Part shown: positions 45,000-52,900 of the stretch, piece after piece
Numbering within the stretch: position 1 is the first letter of the stretch
How the letters are laid out: each line of letters begins with the position of its first letter
Assembly: GCF_014763045.1 (NCBI RefSeq)
Contig: NZ_JACTAG010000002.1
Location: forward strand, 1,178,001-1,242,000
From: Sulfitobacter aestuariivivens
GTDB lineage: Bacteria > Pseudomonadota > Alphaproteobacteria > Rhodobacterales > Rhodobacteraceae
DNA length: 64,000 bases
Reading direction: 5' to 3'
Notes under the pieces: model-generated
The model's input: only the letters and a program-made list of their open reading frames with translations
Told to the model about the DNA's origin: nothing
The model's database searches: none
Translations under genes and position numbers: made by a program

Positions 45000-46169
45000 A
45001 TGCACATCGTCCATATTCTGACCCGCCTGATGCGGGCTGGATCCGAAGAGAATACGCTTGAAACCTGTCGTTGGCAGGTCGCCGCAGGTCATAGGGTCAC
45101 GCTGGTCCATGGGCGCGACAGCGACGTCTACTGGGACTGGCATCTGCCACATGGCGTCACACGCATTGCGGTGTCCGAAATGGTACATCCTGTGCAACCA
45201 ATGCAGGACTTGCGGGCGCTGCGTGCGTTGCGGCAAACTTTGCGTTCGCTGGACCCGGACGTCATCCATACCCATCAAAGCAAGGCGGGGATATTGGGCC
45301 GGATGGCTGCCCGCGCGACACCAAAGGCGCTGGTCGTGCATGGCATCCATATTCTTCCTGTCGATGGCACCAGCGCAACGAAAGACGCCTTTTACCTGGC
45401 CGCGGAAAAATGGGTTGCTGGCGGAACAGACGCCTTCATTCCGGTTTCCCGTGCGGTCGGGCAGTCTTTTGCCGAGGCCGGCATTTGCGACGCAGAGCGT
45501 CTGCACCCGGTCTATTCTGGGATGGATCTCAAGAAATTCACCAACGCACAGCGCCCGGCAGACTGGCGTGCCCTGCTGGGGGTCCCACCACGGGGGCTCA
45601 AGCCGCCTGTGGTGGTGATGATGGCCGCTTTCGAGCCACGCAAACGTCATATCCCCTTTTTGCGTGCCTTTGCCCGTGTGGCCGCCGCGCTACCAGACGT
45701 TCGCCTGATACTGGCCGGAGAAGGGCCGGAGGAGGCACGTATCCGCGCGGAGATCGCGGCCTTTCGTCTGACCGACCACGTCATCCTTACCGGTCACCGC
45801 ACGGATCCGGAGGCGTTGTTTGCGCTTGCCGATATTTCGGTCCTGACGTCTGTGCGCGAGGGTCTTCCGCGGGTGGTGGTCCAGTCCATCGCAGCGGGCT
45901 GCCCAGTCGTGGCGCAGGCCTTACCGGGACTGGATGAAATCGTGGCGCACGGGCACAATGGCTGGCTCGTTGACGCAGGCGACGTGCGTCCGGTCGCGGA
46001 CCGCTTGCTACACTTTCTGACCCAGCCTGCGCAACTCGCAGCTCTCAGAAGCGGTGCGCTCGACACGGATGTGAGCAGCTGGTCCCTTGAGACCTTGGGA
46101 CGCGAGACCACTCAGATCTACACCAATCTGCTGCAAAAAAGGGCGGTGGGCCGTCTGCATCCCGCGTGA
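45000..46169 (+). CDS. Glycosyltransferase family 4
   Basis: 389 residues with the GT-B fold. N-terminal domain HIVHILTRLMRAGSEENTLETCRWQ; C-terminal nucleotide-sugar site VILTGHRTDPEALFALADISVLTSVREGLPRVVVQSIAAGCPVVA, including the conserved E(x7)E-type pattern. It adds a sugar to the growing repeat unit. ATG 45000 is chosen over 44946 because the GT fold starts there. Its TGA forms GTGA with the next gene. Donor sugar unknown. Confidence 0.9.
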   Translation: MHIVHILTRLMRAGSEENTLETCRWQVAAGHRVTLVHGRDSDVYWDWHLPHGVTRIAVSEMVHPVQPMQDLRALRALRQTLRSLDPDVIHTHQSKAGILGRMAARATPKALVVHGIHILPVDGTSATKDAFYLAAEKWVAGGTDAFIPVSRAVGQSFAEAGICDAERLHPVYSGMDLKKFTNAQRPADWRALLGVPPRGLKPPVVVMMAAFEPRKRHIPFLRAFARVAAALPDVRLILAGEGPEEARIRAEIAAFRLTDHVILTGHRTDPEALFALADISVLTSVREGLPRVVVQSIAAGCPVVAQALPGLDEIVAHGHNGWLVDAGDVRPVADRLLHFLTQPAQLAALRSGALDTDVSSWSLETLGRETTQIYTNLLQKRAVGRLHPA

Positions 46170-47263
46170 AGGTTTATGTCAACGGTCGGTTCCTCACCCA
46201 GCCGTTGTCCGGCGTCCAGCGCTACGCACGCGAAATCACCGATGCGTTGGATCGCTCGCTGCCACCGGGTCGTGAGGTCACGGTCCTCGTCCCGCATCCG
46301 GTAACCTTTCCAGATTGGAAACACCTGTCCGCTCGGGTTGTACCTGGCGGCGTGGGGCACCTTTGGGAACAGACAACTCTTTATCAGGCGTCTCGCGACG
46401 GTATTCTGATCAGCCTTGGGAACGCCGGGCCGGTTCGGCATCCGGCGCAAGTGGTGTGCCTGCACGACGCGCATCTTTACGAGATGCCGCAGGCGTATGG
46501 GATACGCTACCGAATGGTACATCGTAAACTGCGACCGCTCTTGGCGCGTCGGGCATCGGCGTTGTTGACTGTCAGCCACACTTCAGCGACAGCGCTGGCG
46601 CGGTATCTTGGCCTGCCGGGACACCTTTTTCACATCGTGTCAAACAGTGCCGCGCACATTCTGCGCTTGCCTTGCGATGCGCTGGCTCCTGCCCGACACG
46701 GTTTGGAAGCGGGCCGTTATCTGTTGTCTGTTGGAAATCTGAGCCCAAACAAGAATCTCGCACGGCTTTGTGCGGCGCATGCGGCCTGTGACGTAAACGT
46801 TCCGCCGCTGGCTATCGCAGGTGGATTTGCGCCCGGGGTTGCGCGGGCACGCGATGCGGGTTTGCGCGCGCGCGTGAGTCTGCTGGGCCGGGTCCCCGAC
46901 AGCGATTTGCGTGGCTTATACGAAGGGGCAGCGGGCTTTGTCTTTCCATCGTTGAACGAAGGTTTCGGTATCCCGGCGCTCGAGGCCATGCAGCTTGGCG
47001 TGCCCGTACTGGCGGCGCGCAGCGGTGCGCTGCCAGAGGTGCTGGGGCATGCCGCGCTTTGGTTCGATCCGAAAAGTACATCTGATATGGTCCGCGCAAT
47101 TACCAAATTTGCCAAACTCGATAAAGCTGCGCGAAGTGTGATGCGAAAAAATGGTCTGGCTCGTGCAGCGCACTACAGTTGGGATGAAAGCGCCAACGCG
47201 GTGTGGCGCATTGTTCAGGACGTCGCCGCCCGTCAAACTTCGTCCTTGAGGCGTGCTGTCTGA
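46166..47263 (+). CDS. Glycosyltransferase family 4 (mannosyltransferase-like)
   Basis: 365 residues. GTG start with GTGA overlap. N-terminal VNGRFLTQPLSGVQRYAREITDAL is the typical GT4 opening of the WbaZ/mannosyltransferase branch; the donor site is LLGRVPDSDLRGLYEGAAGFVFPSLNEGFGIPALEAM. It acts in the same polysaccharide pathway as its neighbour. It converges on the sugar-phosphate transferase gene, with a gap of 10 bases and no clear terminator. Confidence 0.88.
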   Translation: MKVYVNGRFLTQPLSGVQRYAREITDALDRSLPPGREVTVLVPHPVTFPDWKHLSARVVPGGVGHLWEQTTLYQASRDGILISLGNAGPVRHPAQVVCLHDAHLYEMPQAYGIRYRMVHRKLRPLLARRASALLTVSHTSATALARYLGLPGHLFHIVSNSAAHILRLPCDALAPARHGLEAGRYLLSVGNLSPNKNLARLCAAHAACDVNVPPLAIAGGFAPGVARARDAGLRARVSLLGRVPDSDLRGLYEGAAGFVFPSLNEGFGIPALEAMQLGVPVLAARSGALPEVLGHAALWFDPKSTSDMVRAITKFAKLDKAARSVMRKNGLARAAHYSWDESANAVWRIVQDVAARQTSSLRRAV

Positions 47264-47273
47264 GCTGTCAGGA

Positions 47274-47954
47274 TCAGACGCCTGTCGATCTGAATACCAC
47301 ACCCGTTGTGCGCAAAAGCAACCCGATATCCTGCATCAATCCGCAGGTCTGCGCATAACGCCGATCAAGCCGAAGCCGCTGATCATAGCAGCCGTCACCG
47401 CGTCCCTCGATCTGCCACAGACCGGTGATGCCGGGACGACAGGCCAGATAGCTGTGGCGCTGCACACCGTAGCGGGCCAATTCCGATTCAGTGACAGGGC
47501 GCGGTCCGACAAGGCTCATGTCACCGCGCAGCACGTTCCAGATTTGGGGCAGTTCATCAAGACTTGTCCGCCGCAGGAATCGCCCCAGCGCCGTTGTCCG
47601 CGGATCATTCCGCAGCTTCTGGGTCCGCGCCCATTCCTGCTGCGCCGCCGGATCCCGCGCGAGGATGTCTGCCAGCTGGCGGTCCGCATCCGGCACCATT
47701 GTCTGGATTTTCCAGCACGAGAACGCCACACCGTTACGTCCGACGCGGTGATGCGCGAAGAACCCGGCAGGTCCGGACAGGCGCACCAGAATCCAGATCA
47801 GGCCGATAAGTGGTCCGAAAAGGGGCAGCGCAGCAAGCGACAGTGAGATATCGAGAATACGTTTGCCGTACCGAAGGTAAAATCCATCTGTATGATAGGA
47901 TGTTTCTTTGGTCGTCAGGCGTTGCGCGTCAGACGAAATGCCTATTTGCGCCAT
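47274..47954 (-). CDS. Undecaprenyl-phosphate sugar-1-phosphate transferase (initiating enzyme, ExoY-like)
   Basis: 226 residues, the short ExoY/WbaP-C type. One membrane hairpin KRILDISLSLAALPLFGPLIGLIWILVRL; catalytic block KIQTMVPDAD, RTTALGRFLRRTSLDELPQIWNVLRGDMSLVGPRPVT, and PGITGLWQI. It places the first sugar phosphate onto undecaprenyl phosphate. The ATG at 47954 is preferred over a GTG at 47984. The ~175 bases upstream to ugd hold no gene; they contain AT-rich promoter-like sequence. Confidence 0.93.
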   Translation of the reverse strand: MAQIGISSDAQRLTTKETSYHTDGFYLRYGKRILDISLSLAALPLFGPLIGLIWILVRLSGPAGFFAHHRVGRNGVAFSCWKIQTMVPDADRQLADILARDPAAQQEWARTQKLRNDPRTTALGRFLRRTSLDELPQIWNVLRGDMSLVGPRPVTESELARYGVQRHSYLACRPGITGLWQIEGRGDGCYDQRLRLDRRYAQTCGLMQDIGLLLRTTGVVFRSTGV

Positions 47955-48129
47955 ATGAAGGCTCCGAAATGCGGTCCCACCCACAGGTCCGGTAAACCTA
48001 CATTTCGCATCCCCACCCTTAACGAAAGGTAAACAGATTGAGGAAAAACTTCAGTGATTCAGATGTTTACATTAATCTTGGTTAATTTTCCCATATTCAC
48101 ATGCTGCATCGGCAATTGCCGCGGCCTGC

Positions 48130-49296
48130 CTAGCTGTCGCCAAACAGATCGCGTGTGAACAATTTGTCGGCGACGTCTTCCAGCTCCGGCGTCTTGCGGT
48201 TGGCGATGATGACATCTGCCTCAGTCTTGAACGCCTCCAGATCGTTTACCACACGCGAGTTAAAGAAAACCTTTTCCTCGAGCTCAGGCTCATAAACAAT
48301 CACTTCGATGCCTTTTGCCTTGATCCGCTTCATGATCCCCTGAACGGAGGATTGGCGAAAGTTGTCTGACCCCGCCTTCATGACCAGTCTGTGCACGCCA
48401 ACCACCGTAGGCGACATGGCTAGGATCTGTTCAGCAAGAAAATCCTTGCGTGTGCGATTGGCATCGACAATGGCGCGGATCAGGTTTTGTGGTACTTCGG
48501 AATAATTCGCCAGCAATTGCTTGGTGTCCTTGGGCAGGCAATACCCACCATAGCCAAACGACGGATTGTTGTAGTGATCCCCGATGCGGGGATCGAGGCT
48601 GATCCCGTTGATAACCTGTCGACTGTCCAAGCCCCGCGACATGGCATAGCTGTCCAGCTCATTGAAAAACGCAACACGCATCGCAAGATAGGTGTTGGCG
48701 AAAAGCTTGATCGCTTCGGCCTCAGCAGCGTCGGTAAACTGTACCGGAACATCCTTGCTAATGGCCCCCTGCAGCAGCAGATCGGCAAAGGCACGAGCTG
48801 CGTCGGTCGTTGCCCCCACGATGATCCGGCTGGGATGCAGGTTGTCATAGAGCGCCTGACCCTCGCGCAGGAACTCGGGCGAGAAGATGATATTTTGTGT
48901 TTCCATCACCGTGCGCATCCGGTCGACAAATCCGACCGGGATGGTCGATTTGATCACGATCGTCGCATCCGGGTTGTGGGCGTTCACTGCGGCGATCACC
49001 TGCTCGACGCTGGTTGTGTCGAAGTAATTTGTGTCGGTGTCATAGTTGGTAGGGGTCGCCACGATGACGAAATCAGCGCCCTCATAGGCGGTGGCCGCAT
49101 CCGTGGTCGCGGTCAGGTCAAGGGTCATCTCTTTGAGAAACGTTTCCAGATCGGGATCGACGATCGGGCTGATGCGGTTATTCACCATCTCTACGCGTGT
49201 GGGGTCCACGTCCACCGCCACCACCGAATTGTGTTGCGACAGCAAGACGGCATTGGACATGCCGACATACCCCAAACCGGCGACTGCAATTTTCAT
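48130..49296 (-). CDS. ugd: UDP-glucose 6-dehydrogenase
   Basis: 388 residues, the short enterobacterial-type Ugd length. NAD motif [13 protein letters not shown] at 4-16, STIPVG (118-123), [33 protein letters not shown] and the catalytic cysteine C253 in [12 protein letters not shown]. It oxidises UDP-glucose to UDP-glucuronate with two NAD+, supplying the GumK-like glucuronosyltransferase at 39391. It is followed upstream by a gene-free stretch of about 500 bases. Confidence 0.96.
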   Translation of the reverse strand: MKIAVAGLGYVGMSNAVLLSQHNSVVAVDVDPTRVEMVNNRISPIVDPDLETFLKEMTLDLTATTDAATAYEGADFVIVATPTNYDTDTNYFDTTSVEQVIAAVNAHNPDATIVIKSTIPVGFVDRMRTVMETQNIIFSPEFLREGQALYDNLHPSRIIVGATTDAARAFADLLLQGAISKDVPVQFTDAAEAEAIKLFANTYLAMRVAFFNELDSYAMSRGLDSRQVINGISLDPRIGDHYNNPSFGYGGYCLPKDTKQLLANYSEVPQNLIRAIVDANRTRKDFLAEQILAMSPTVVGVHRLVMKAGSDNFRQSSVQGIMKRIKAKGIEVIVYEPELEEKVFFNSRVVNDLEAFKTEADVIIANRKTPELEDVADKLFTRDLFGDS

Positions 49297-49800
49297 GAAC
49301 GCACCTCGGATAGCATTTTTTGATCAACAATAACTTGTGCCGAACCGCTATACGCGCGGCACACGCCGTGCAACCAATTCATTTGGACTTGCGCTGAAGC
49401 TTAATTTTAGATCGCGCTCAGCTATCGGCATTCCAGCTTCCGGCTATGTGCTGAAATGTCTAAACTCCTCAGACGATCTCTTGCCGTACTGACCTTTGCG
49501 TCTCAGCCTGCCGATGGTCCTTTTTCCATCTGGCGCTGGCAAATACCGCTTTCAATTTATTGAGTAGGAGCTTTTCTGAGAAAAATTGGTGCCCAGGAGA
49601 GGGCTCTGCACCGAAAATGGAACCTTGCAAAATCACACGTTATCAAAGGCTTGTCAAATGATGCCTGCCCGGGTGTGGATCTTCGAGGGTCCGTTTTGTG
49701 TACCCGCTAAAGGAACTTAAAGCATCCGACCTAAAACCGGAATCGTTGGGGATTCCCATAAGCGTTGATTTGTGATTCATCCTGTTTGGGAGGATGGATC
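49297..49800. other. Gene-free stretch upstream of ugd with insertion-scar character
   Basis: About 500 bases, locally more AT-rich than the surroundings, with no credible ORF on either strand. It probably holds the ugd promoter in its first 100 bases. Positions 49587-49606 look like a tRNA-Leu 3' end. The last 60 bases before 49801 resemble the left end of an IS630-type element. Otherwise nothing is recognised. Confidence 0.5.
49587..49606 (-). other. Possible tRNA-Leu 3'-end remnant (candidate attachment site)
   Basis: TGGTGCCCAGGAGAGG is what the complement of a tRNA-Leu 3' end (CCTCTCCTGGGCACCA) looks like, and CTC continues after one mismatch. The rest of the tRNA is absent. Such duplicated tRNA ends mark integration of elements. 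No integrase is nearby, and a chance match of this length cannot be excluded. Confidence 0.35.
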
Positions 49801-49935
49801 ATGTCAGCACCTTTGCCTGATGCGCTGCGGGCGCGGTTTCAGAAGTTGGTTGAAGAAGGATTGTCCGTCATCAAATGGTTTGAGACAGATGGCGTTTTGA
49901 CTTTGAGGGGTCATCGCTCATCGGTTTTCAGTTAA
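49801..49935 (+). pseudogene. IS630-type transposase, N-terminal fragment
   Basis: The frame starts MSAPLPDALRARFQKLVEEG, which is the usual N-terminal start of an IS630-family transposase; after about residue 22 the sequence switches to unrelated residues and stops at 49935. The helix-turn-helix and DDE domain are missing. The break is the junction to the IS3 fragment on the other strand, whose stop codon overlaps here. Confidence 0.6.
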
Positions 49936-50235
49936 GCAGCGGTTTTGGCGTGCTGCAAGCGCCTTAGCTTCATGGTTTGCCTTTTTGTCTTTTCTCGCTG
50001 GAGCATTATTGTGTTACCTCGATCTGTGTAGATGTCGGCGGGTGTCAGGTTGTGTAGGCTTTCGTGATAGCGTTGGTGATTGTAGTGCCCAACGAAGGCG
50101 GCGATCTGTGTTTCAAGGTCCCCTGGCAGGAAGTAGTTCTCCAACAAGATGCGATTCTTGAGGGTCTGATGTCAGCGCTGATCTTGCCTTGGGTTTGCGG
50201 ATGATAAGGTGCGCCGCGTGTGTGCGGCATGCCTT
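49932..50235 (-). pseudogene. IS3-family transposase (orfB) C-terminal fragment, frameshifted
   Basis: The last third of an IS3 orfB. GMPHTRGAPYHPQTQGKI appears in one frame and LLENYFLPGDLETQIAAFVGHYNHQRYHESLHNLTPADIY in another. Compared with intact relatives, one base is lost right after the GKI codons and a tryptophan codon has become TGA. The 5' part is cut off at 50235/50236 by the complete IS3 element. Different from that element in sequence, so a separate, older insertion. Confidence 0.75.
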
Positions 50236-50251
50236 TTGACCTGCCCCCCGA
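50236..50251. repeat. IS3 terminal inverted repeat (distal, orfB side)
   Basis: TTGACCTGCCCCCCGA, identical over 16 bases to the complement of 51558-51573. Confidence 0.85.
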
Positions 50252-51035
50252 GGCTCCCTCATTCATATCGAGAGTTTGCGGGACTGGTTTTCATAGTTCT
50301 GGTCGTCGGTTTGGGCAAGCGCGTCGGGCGCGGAGCCCTCAAATTGCTCAGGCGTCCGACGCGCTTGATTGGGTGCCTGGTTCCCCAGAGATGAGTGCGG
50401 CCTAGCGTTGTTGTAGTCGTAGCGCCAAAGCGCGAGTTTTCGCCGGGCATCGTCTAGGCTGTCGAACATCTCCTCGTTCAGCAACTCATCACGCAGGCTG
50501 CCGTTGAAGCTTTCGATGAAAGCGTTCTGCTGCGGCTTCCCCGGGTCGATGTAGTGCCAATCGACATTGTTCTCGTTGGCCCATTTCAGGATCGCGCGAC
50601 TGGTAAACTCCGTCCCATTGTCACTGACAATGCTGGCCGGTTTGCCATAGAGCCGGACAAGTGGATCCAATTTCCGCGCAACCCGGTCACCCGAGATGCT
50701 GGTATCCGCCATCAGACAAAGATTTTCCCGGCAGCAATCATCGTTCACGGCCAGAATGCGGAATCGGCGCGAGGCCCCGAACGTGTCGGATAGGAAGTCC
50801 AGCGACCAGCGTTCGCCAGGCCTCAGCGCCTCCGGCATCGGTGTCCGAGAGCCACGCGCCCGTTTCCGGCCCCGTCCTCGCCTGACGCCCAGCTTCTTGT
50901 CCGTGTAAAGCCGATAGAGCTTTTTGTGGTTCATGATCATCCCTTTGCGCTCCAGCATCACGCCGATCCGCCGATAACCGAACCGGCGACGCTTGGCCGC
51001 GACAGCCTTCATCTCCTTGCGTATCTCAGGATTAT

Positions 51036-51074
51036 CCCCCTCTCATCGAAACTGCGTTTCGACTGCCGGGGCAG
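51036..51074 (-). repeat. Double-hairpin small insert, copy A (39 bp) inside orfB
   Basis: On the coding strand it begins with the hairpin CTGCCCCGGCAG, continues with the perfect stem TCGAAAC-GCA-GTTTCGA and ends TGAGAGGGGG. It adds exactly 13 in-frame codons to orfB at a point where relatives are continuous. Same boundaries and layout as copy B. Confidence 0.7.
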
Positions 51075-51114
51075 GCGGGACGGGCATTCGCGCCGGACTG
51101 TCTTCGGATCGACA

Positions 51115-51155
51115 CCCCCTCTCAGGACATTGCTTCGCAGTGCCCTGCCGGGCAG
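51115..51155 (-). repeat. Double-hairpin small insert, copy B (41 bp) inside orfB
   Basis: On the coding strand it begins CTGCCCGGCAG, continues with an imperfect stem (GGCACTGC-GAA-GCAATGTCC) and ends TGAGAGGGGG, identical in its last ten bases to copy A. Its removal rejoins CTT GTC CAT GTC GAT CCG as LVHVDP. Its length is not a multiple of three and it holds an in-frame TGA, so it inactivates orfB. Confidence 0.7.
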
Positions 51156-51240
51156 TGGACAAGTCGGCAGGCCCGGCGTTGCGAGATGCCGTGATCCCGC
51201 ATCGCCCTCAGCGCTGCCTCTCGCCGCTCATTCGGCGTCG

Positions 51241-51465
51241 TCAGTTCTTTCCCAGAAGATCCTTCAAAACAGCATTATCCAGCATCGTATCGGCCAGCAC
51301 GCGTTTTAGCCGGGCGTTCTCGTCTTCCATCGCTCTCAGCTTTGCGACATCAGACACCTCCATGCCGCCATACTTCGATTTGTATTTGTAGAACGTTCCT
51401 TGGCCGAGGCCGTGCTTGCGGCACACCTCCGCCGTTGGCATCCCGGCTTCCAGCTCTTTGATCAT
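51241..51465 (-). CDS. IS3 transposase orfA (helix-turn-helix protein), 5' end altered
   Basis: 74 codons from the first in-frame ATG: MIKELEAGMPTAEVCRKHGLGQGTFYKYKSKYGGM is the HTH, followed by a leucine-zipper-like DVAKLRAMEDENARLKRVLADTMLDNAVLKDLLGKN. Readable homology continues upstream (SRLTESQIIG, to about 51492) but an in-frame TGA and no ATG precede it, so the natural start has been lost or a base changed. Binds IS ends with orfAB in intact copies. Confidence 0.72.
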   Translation of the reverse strand: MIKELEAGMPTAEVCRKHGLGQGTFYKYKSKYGGMEVSDVAKLRAMEDENARLKRVLADTMLDNAVLKDLLGKN

Positions 51466-51557
51466 CCCGATGATTTGGGATTCCGTTAAACGGCTCTTTC
51501 ACATTCGTTTGCTACTTCAAAAGATCGAGCAAACTCTACATTACAATGCGGGAGATT

Positions 51558-51573
51558 TCGGGGGGCAGGTCAA
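51558..51573. repeat. IS3 terminal inverted repeat (proximal, orfA side)
   Basis: Complement of TTGACCTGCCCCCCGA; marks the element end against the truncated ClbS-like gene. Confidence 0.85.
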
Positions 51574-51890
51574 CGGCTTTGCAGCAACGCGCAAACCGCT
51601 GCCCAATCAAGGTCCGACTGCTTAATTCGCAGATCTGCGTTACAGCGTCTCAGGTTGCTCCACTTTTAGCCTTCGGCCGGAAAGAACACCTCTTGCCCGG
51701 CCTTGCCGTCCGTGTACCACCGCAGACACAGATCAGTCCAATGGGCGCGATGGCCGATCATATCTTTGATCGATACACCGGGCTCACCCAAAGATGCGGC
51801 CGCGTGATCCAGCGGCGCCAACAGCTTTTGGATTTTGGCGTATTCTTTTTGCGTCAAGGTGATCAGTTCGGCTTTGGTGGTGCAAGCCAC
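51574..51890 (-). pseudogene. ClbS/DfsB-like four-helix-bundle protein, nonsense-mutated and truncated by IS3
   Basis: 74 codons are open: TKAELITLTQKEYAKIQKLLAPLD at the N-terminus, VSIKDMIGHRAHWTDLCLRWYTDG in the middle and EVFFPAEG at the end, then TAA. Relatives (about 170 residues) have a Tyr-Lys-Trp here; reading through the stop gives KWSNLRRC-NADLRIKQSDLDWAAVCALLQSR in the same frame up to the IS3 end at 51573. So one Tyr codon became TAA and the last third is lost. ClbS in E. coli protects against colibactin; this relative's role is unknown. Confidence 0.72.
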
Positions 51891-51899
51891 TGCTGTTCC

Positions 51900-52745
51900 T
51901 TAGTGCGCCAACATAAGTGGCAGGTCAGTCTGTTCCATCATGGTCCGTGTGGTGCCACCCAGAACCGTCTGGATCATCCGCGCGTGGCCATATGCGCCCA
52001 TGACAACCAGATCGGCGCCGAGTTCAGTGGCGCGATCCTGAATAGCTTGCCCGACTTCGCGGCCACCGCTGGGAAATTGAGACACTGTGACGTTGCATCC
52101 ATGATGGCTGAGCCATTTGGCCACGTCTACGCCCGGGTCCTGACCACCCCCCGACACTGTCATGACCGGATCAATGCAGGCAATGACGACTTCGCTTGCC
52201 TTTTTCAGGTACGGCAGCGCTGCATGTATGGCCGCCGATGCTGCTTCGCTGCTGTTCCAAGCTACAAACACACGACCTGCTTTCTGCTCAACCGACCCAT
52301 TCAGGCGCAAACCGATAGGGGAGTGGAACAAAACTCCCGAAGCGGCTTCGCGCAGGACATCAGGTGTGTCGCGCAGATTGGGTGCAAAAAATGCTTCATC
52401 ACTCACGCGGGCAAGCCGGGAAACGTGGTGTTTGATATCCTGGGTCACACTGAGCGCTGGGTGAACTTCGCCAGAAGCACCAGATTTCGCGAGCAAAGCC
52501 TCAATCGCGTCGACGCGGTCCTTGTGTTCTCGCTGCGCCAACTCGACCGTTTCACTCCAGTTGTCGGGGATGTTCATTCCGCCATAAGGTGGCACGCCGT
52601 AGGCATACATTGGCAAGGCAGGGGCCTGGCCGAGCAACAGGCAAATGAGGTGTGTGGCGTCCTGTGCTGCGGCTTCGGCGGCCTGCGTGATCTGCACGTC
52701 TGGCGTGTCAGCGTTCAGGGCAAAGAGTATCGTACGGCTGTGCAT
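51900..52745 (-). CDS. Universal stress protein
   Basis: 281 residues. Two UspA-like halves; the C-terminal one keeps the ATP-binding pattern VVMGAYGHARMIQTVLGGTTRTMM (GxxGxxxx(8)G(S/T)). N-terminal start MHSRTILFALNADTP. ATG 52745 is used; the longer frame to 52832 runs through the promoter. Divergent from cbpA, with an FNR-type box at 52826-52839 in between, so induction at low oxygen is likely. Confidence 0.9.
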   Translation of the reverse strand: MHSRTILFALNADTPDVQITQAAEAAAQDATHLICLLLGQAPALPMYAYGVPPYGGMNIPDNWSETVELAQREHKDRVDAIEALLAKSGASGEVHPALSVTQDIKHHVSRLARVSDEAFFAPNLRDTPDVLREAASGVLFHSPIGLRLNGSVEQKAGRVFVAWNSSEAASAAIHAALPYLKKASEVVIACIDPVMTVSGGGQDPGVDVAKWLSHHGCNVTVSQFPSGGREVGQAIQDRATELGADLVVMGAYGHARMIQTVLGGTTRTMMEQTDLPLMLAH

Positions 52746-52825
52746 GGCAGTCTTCCTTTCATAGAGTATCCGCCCGTTTGGCCGGATCTGTTGCAAGCAG
52801 GCTGGCACATCGCAGGGCTGCCCGA

Positions 52826-52839
52826 CTGACACAGATCAA
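52826..52839. promoter_or_regulatory. FNR/FnrL-type box between usp and cbpA
   Basis: CTGAC-ACAG-ATCAA, nine of ten matches to TTGA(C/T)-N4-(A/G)TCAA. It lies 81 bases from the usp start and 62 from the cbpA start. Confidence 0.5.
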
Positions 52840-52900
52840 ATCGCCAAGGCCTTGTGGATGGCAGGATGGCATCAGACAAAAGCATGCGAACGGCAGGCAG

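Larger units (their letters stand above)
50263..51240 (-). pseudogene. IS3 transposase orfB, disrupted by two small inserts
   Basis: The integrase-core part is open from 51012 to 50263 (249 codons): [16 protein letters not shown], then the DDE residues in [22 protein letters not shown] and [21 protein letters not shown]. Its N-terminal part is readable in the minus-one frame just after orfA (TTPNERREAALRAMRDHGISQRRACRLV), as expected for programmed frameshifting. A 41-base insert (51115-51155) adds a stop and shifts frame; a 39-base insert (51036-51074) adds 13 codons. Taking both out restores [27 protein letters not shown]. Probably non-functional. Confidence 0.8.
50236..51573 (-). mobile_element. 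IS3-family insertion sequence with 16-bp terminal inverted repeats
   Basis: 1338 bases. Ends are perfect 16-bp inverted repeats TTGACCTGCCCCCCGA (50236-50251 and complement at 51558-51573), with further imperfect similarity inward to about 45 bases. It holds orfA and orfB on the minus strand. No direct repeat flanks it: left flank is another IS3 fragment, right flank a truncated ClbS-like gene, so DNA was lost at one end after insertion or the ends recombined. orfB carries two extra inserts, so the copy is probably dead. Confidence 0.85.

Noticed and set aside
50230-51580. Target-site duplication around the IS3 element
   Set aside because: Flanking bases on the two sides do not match at 3-4 bases for either possible end position.
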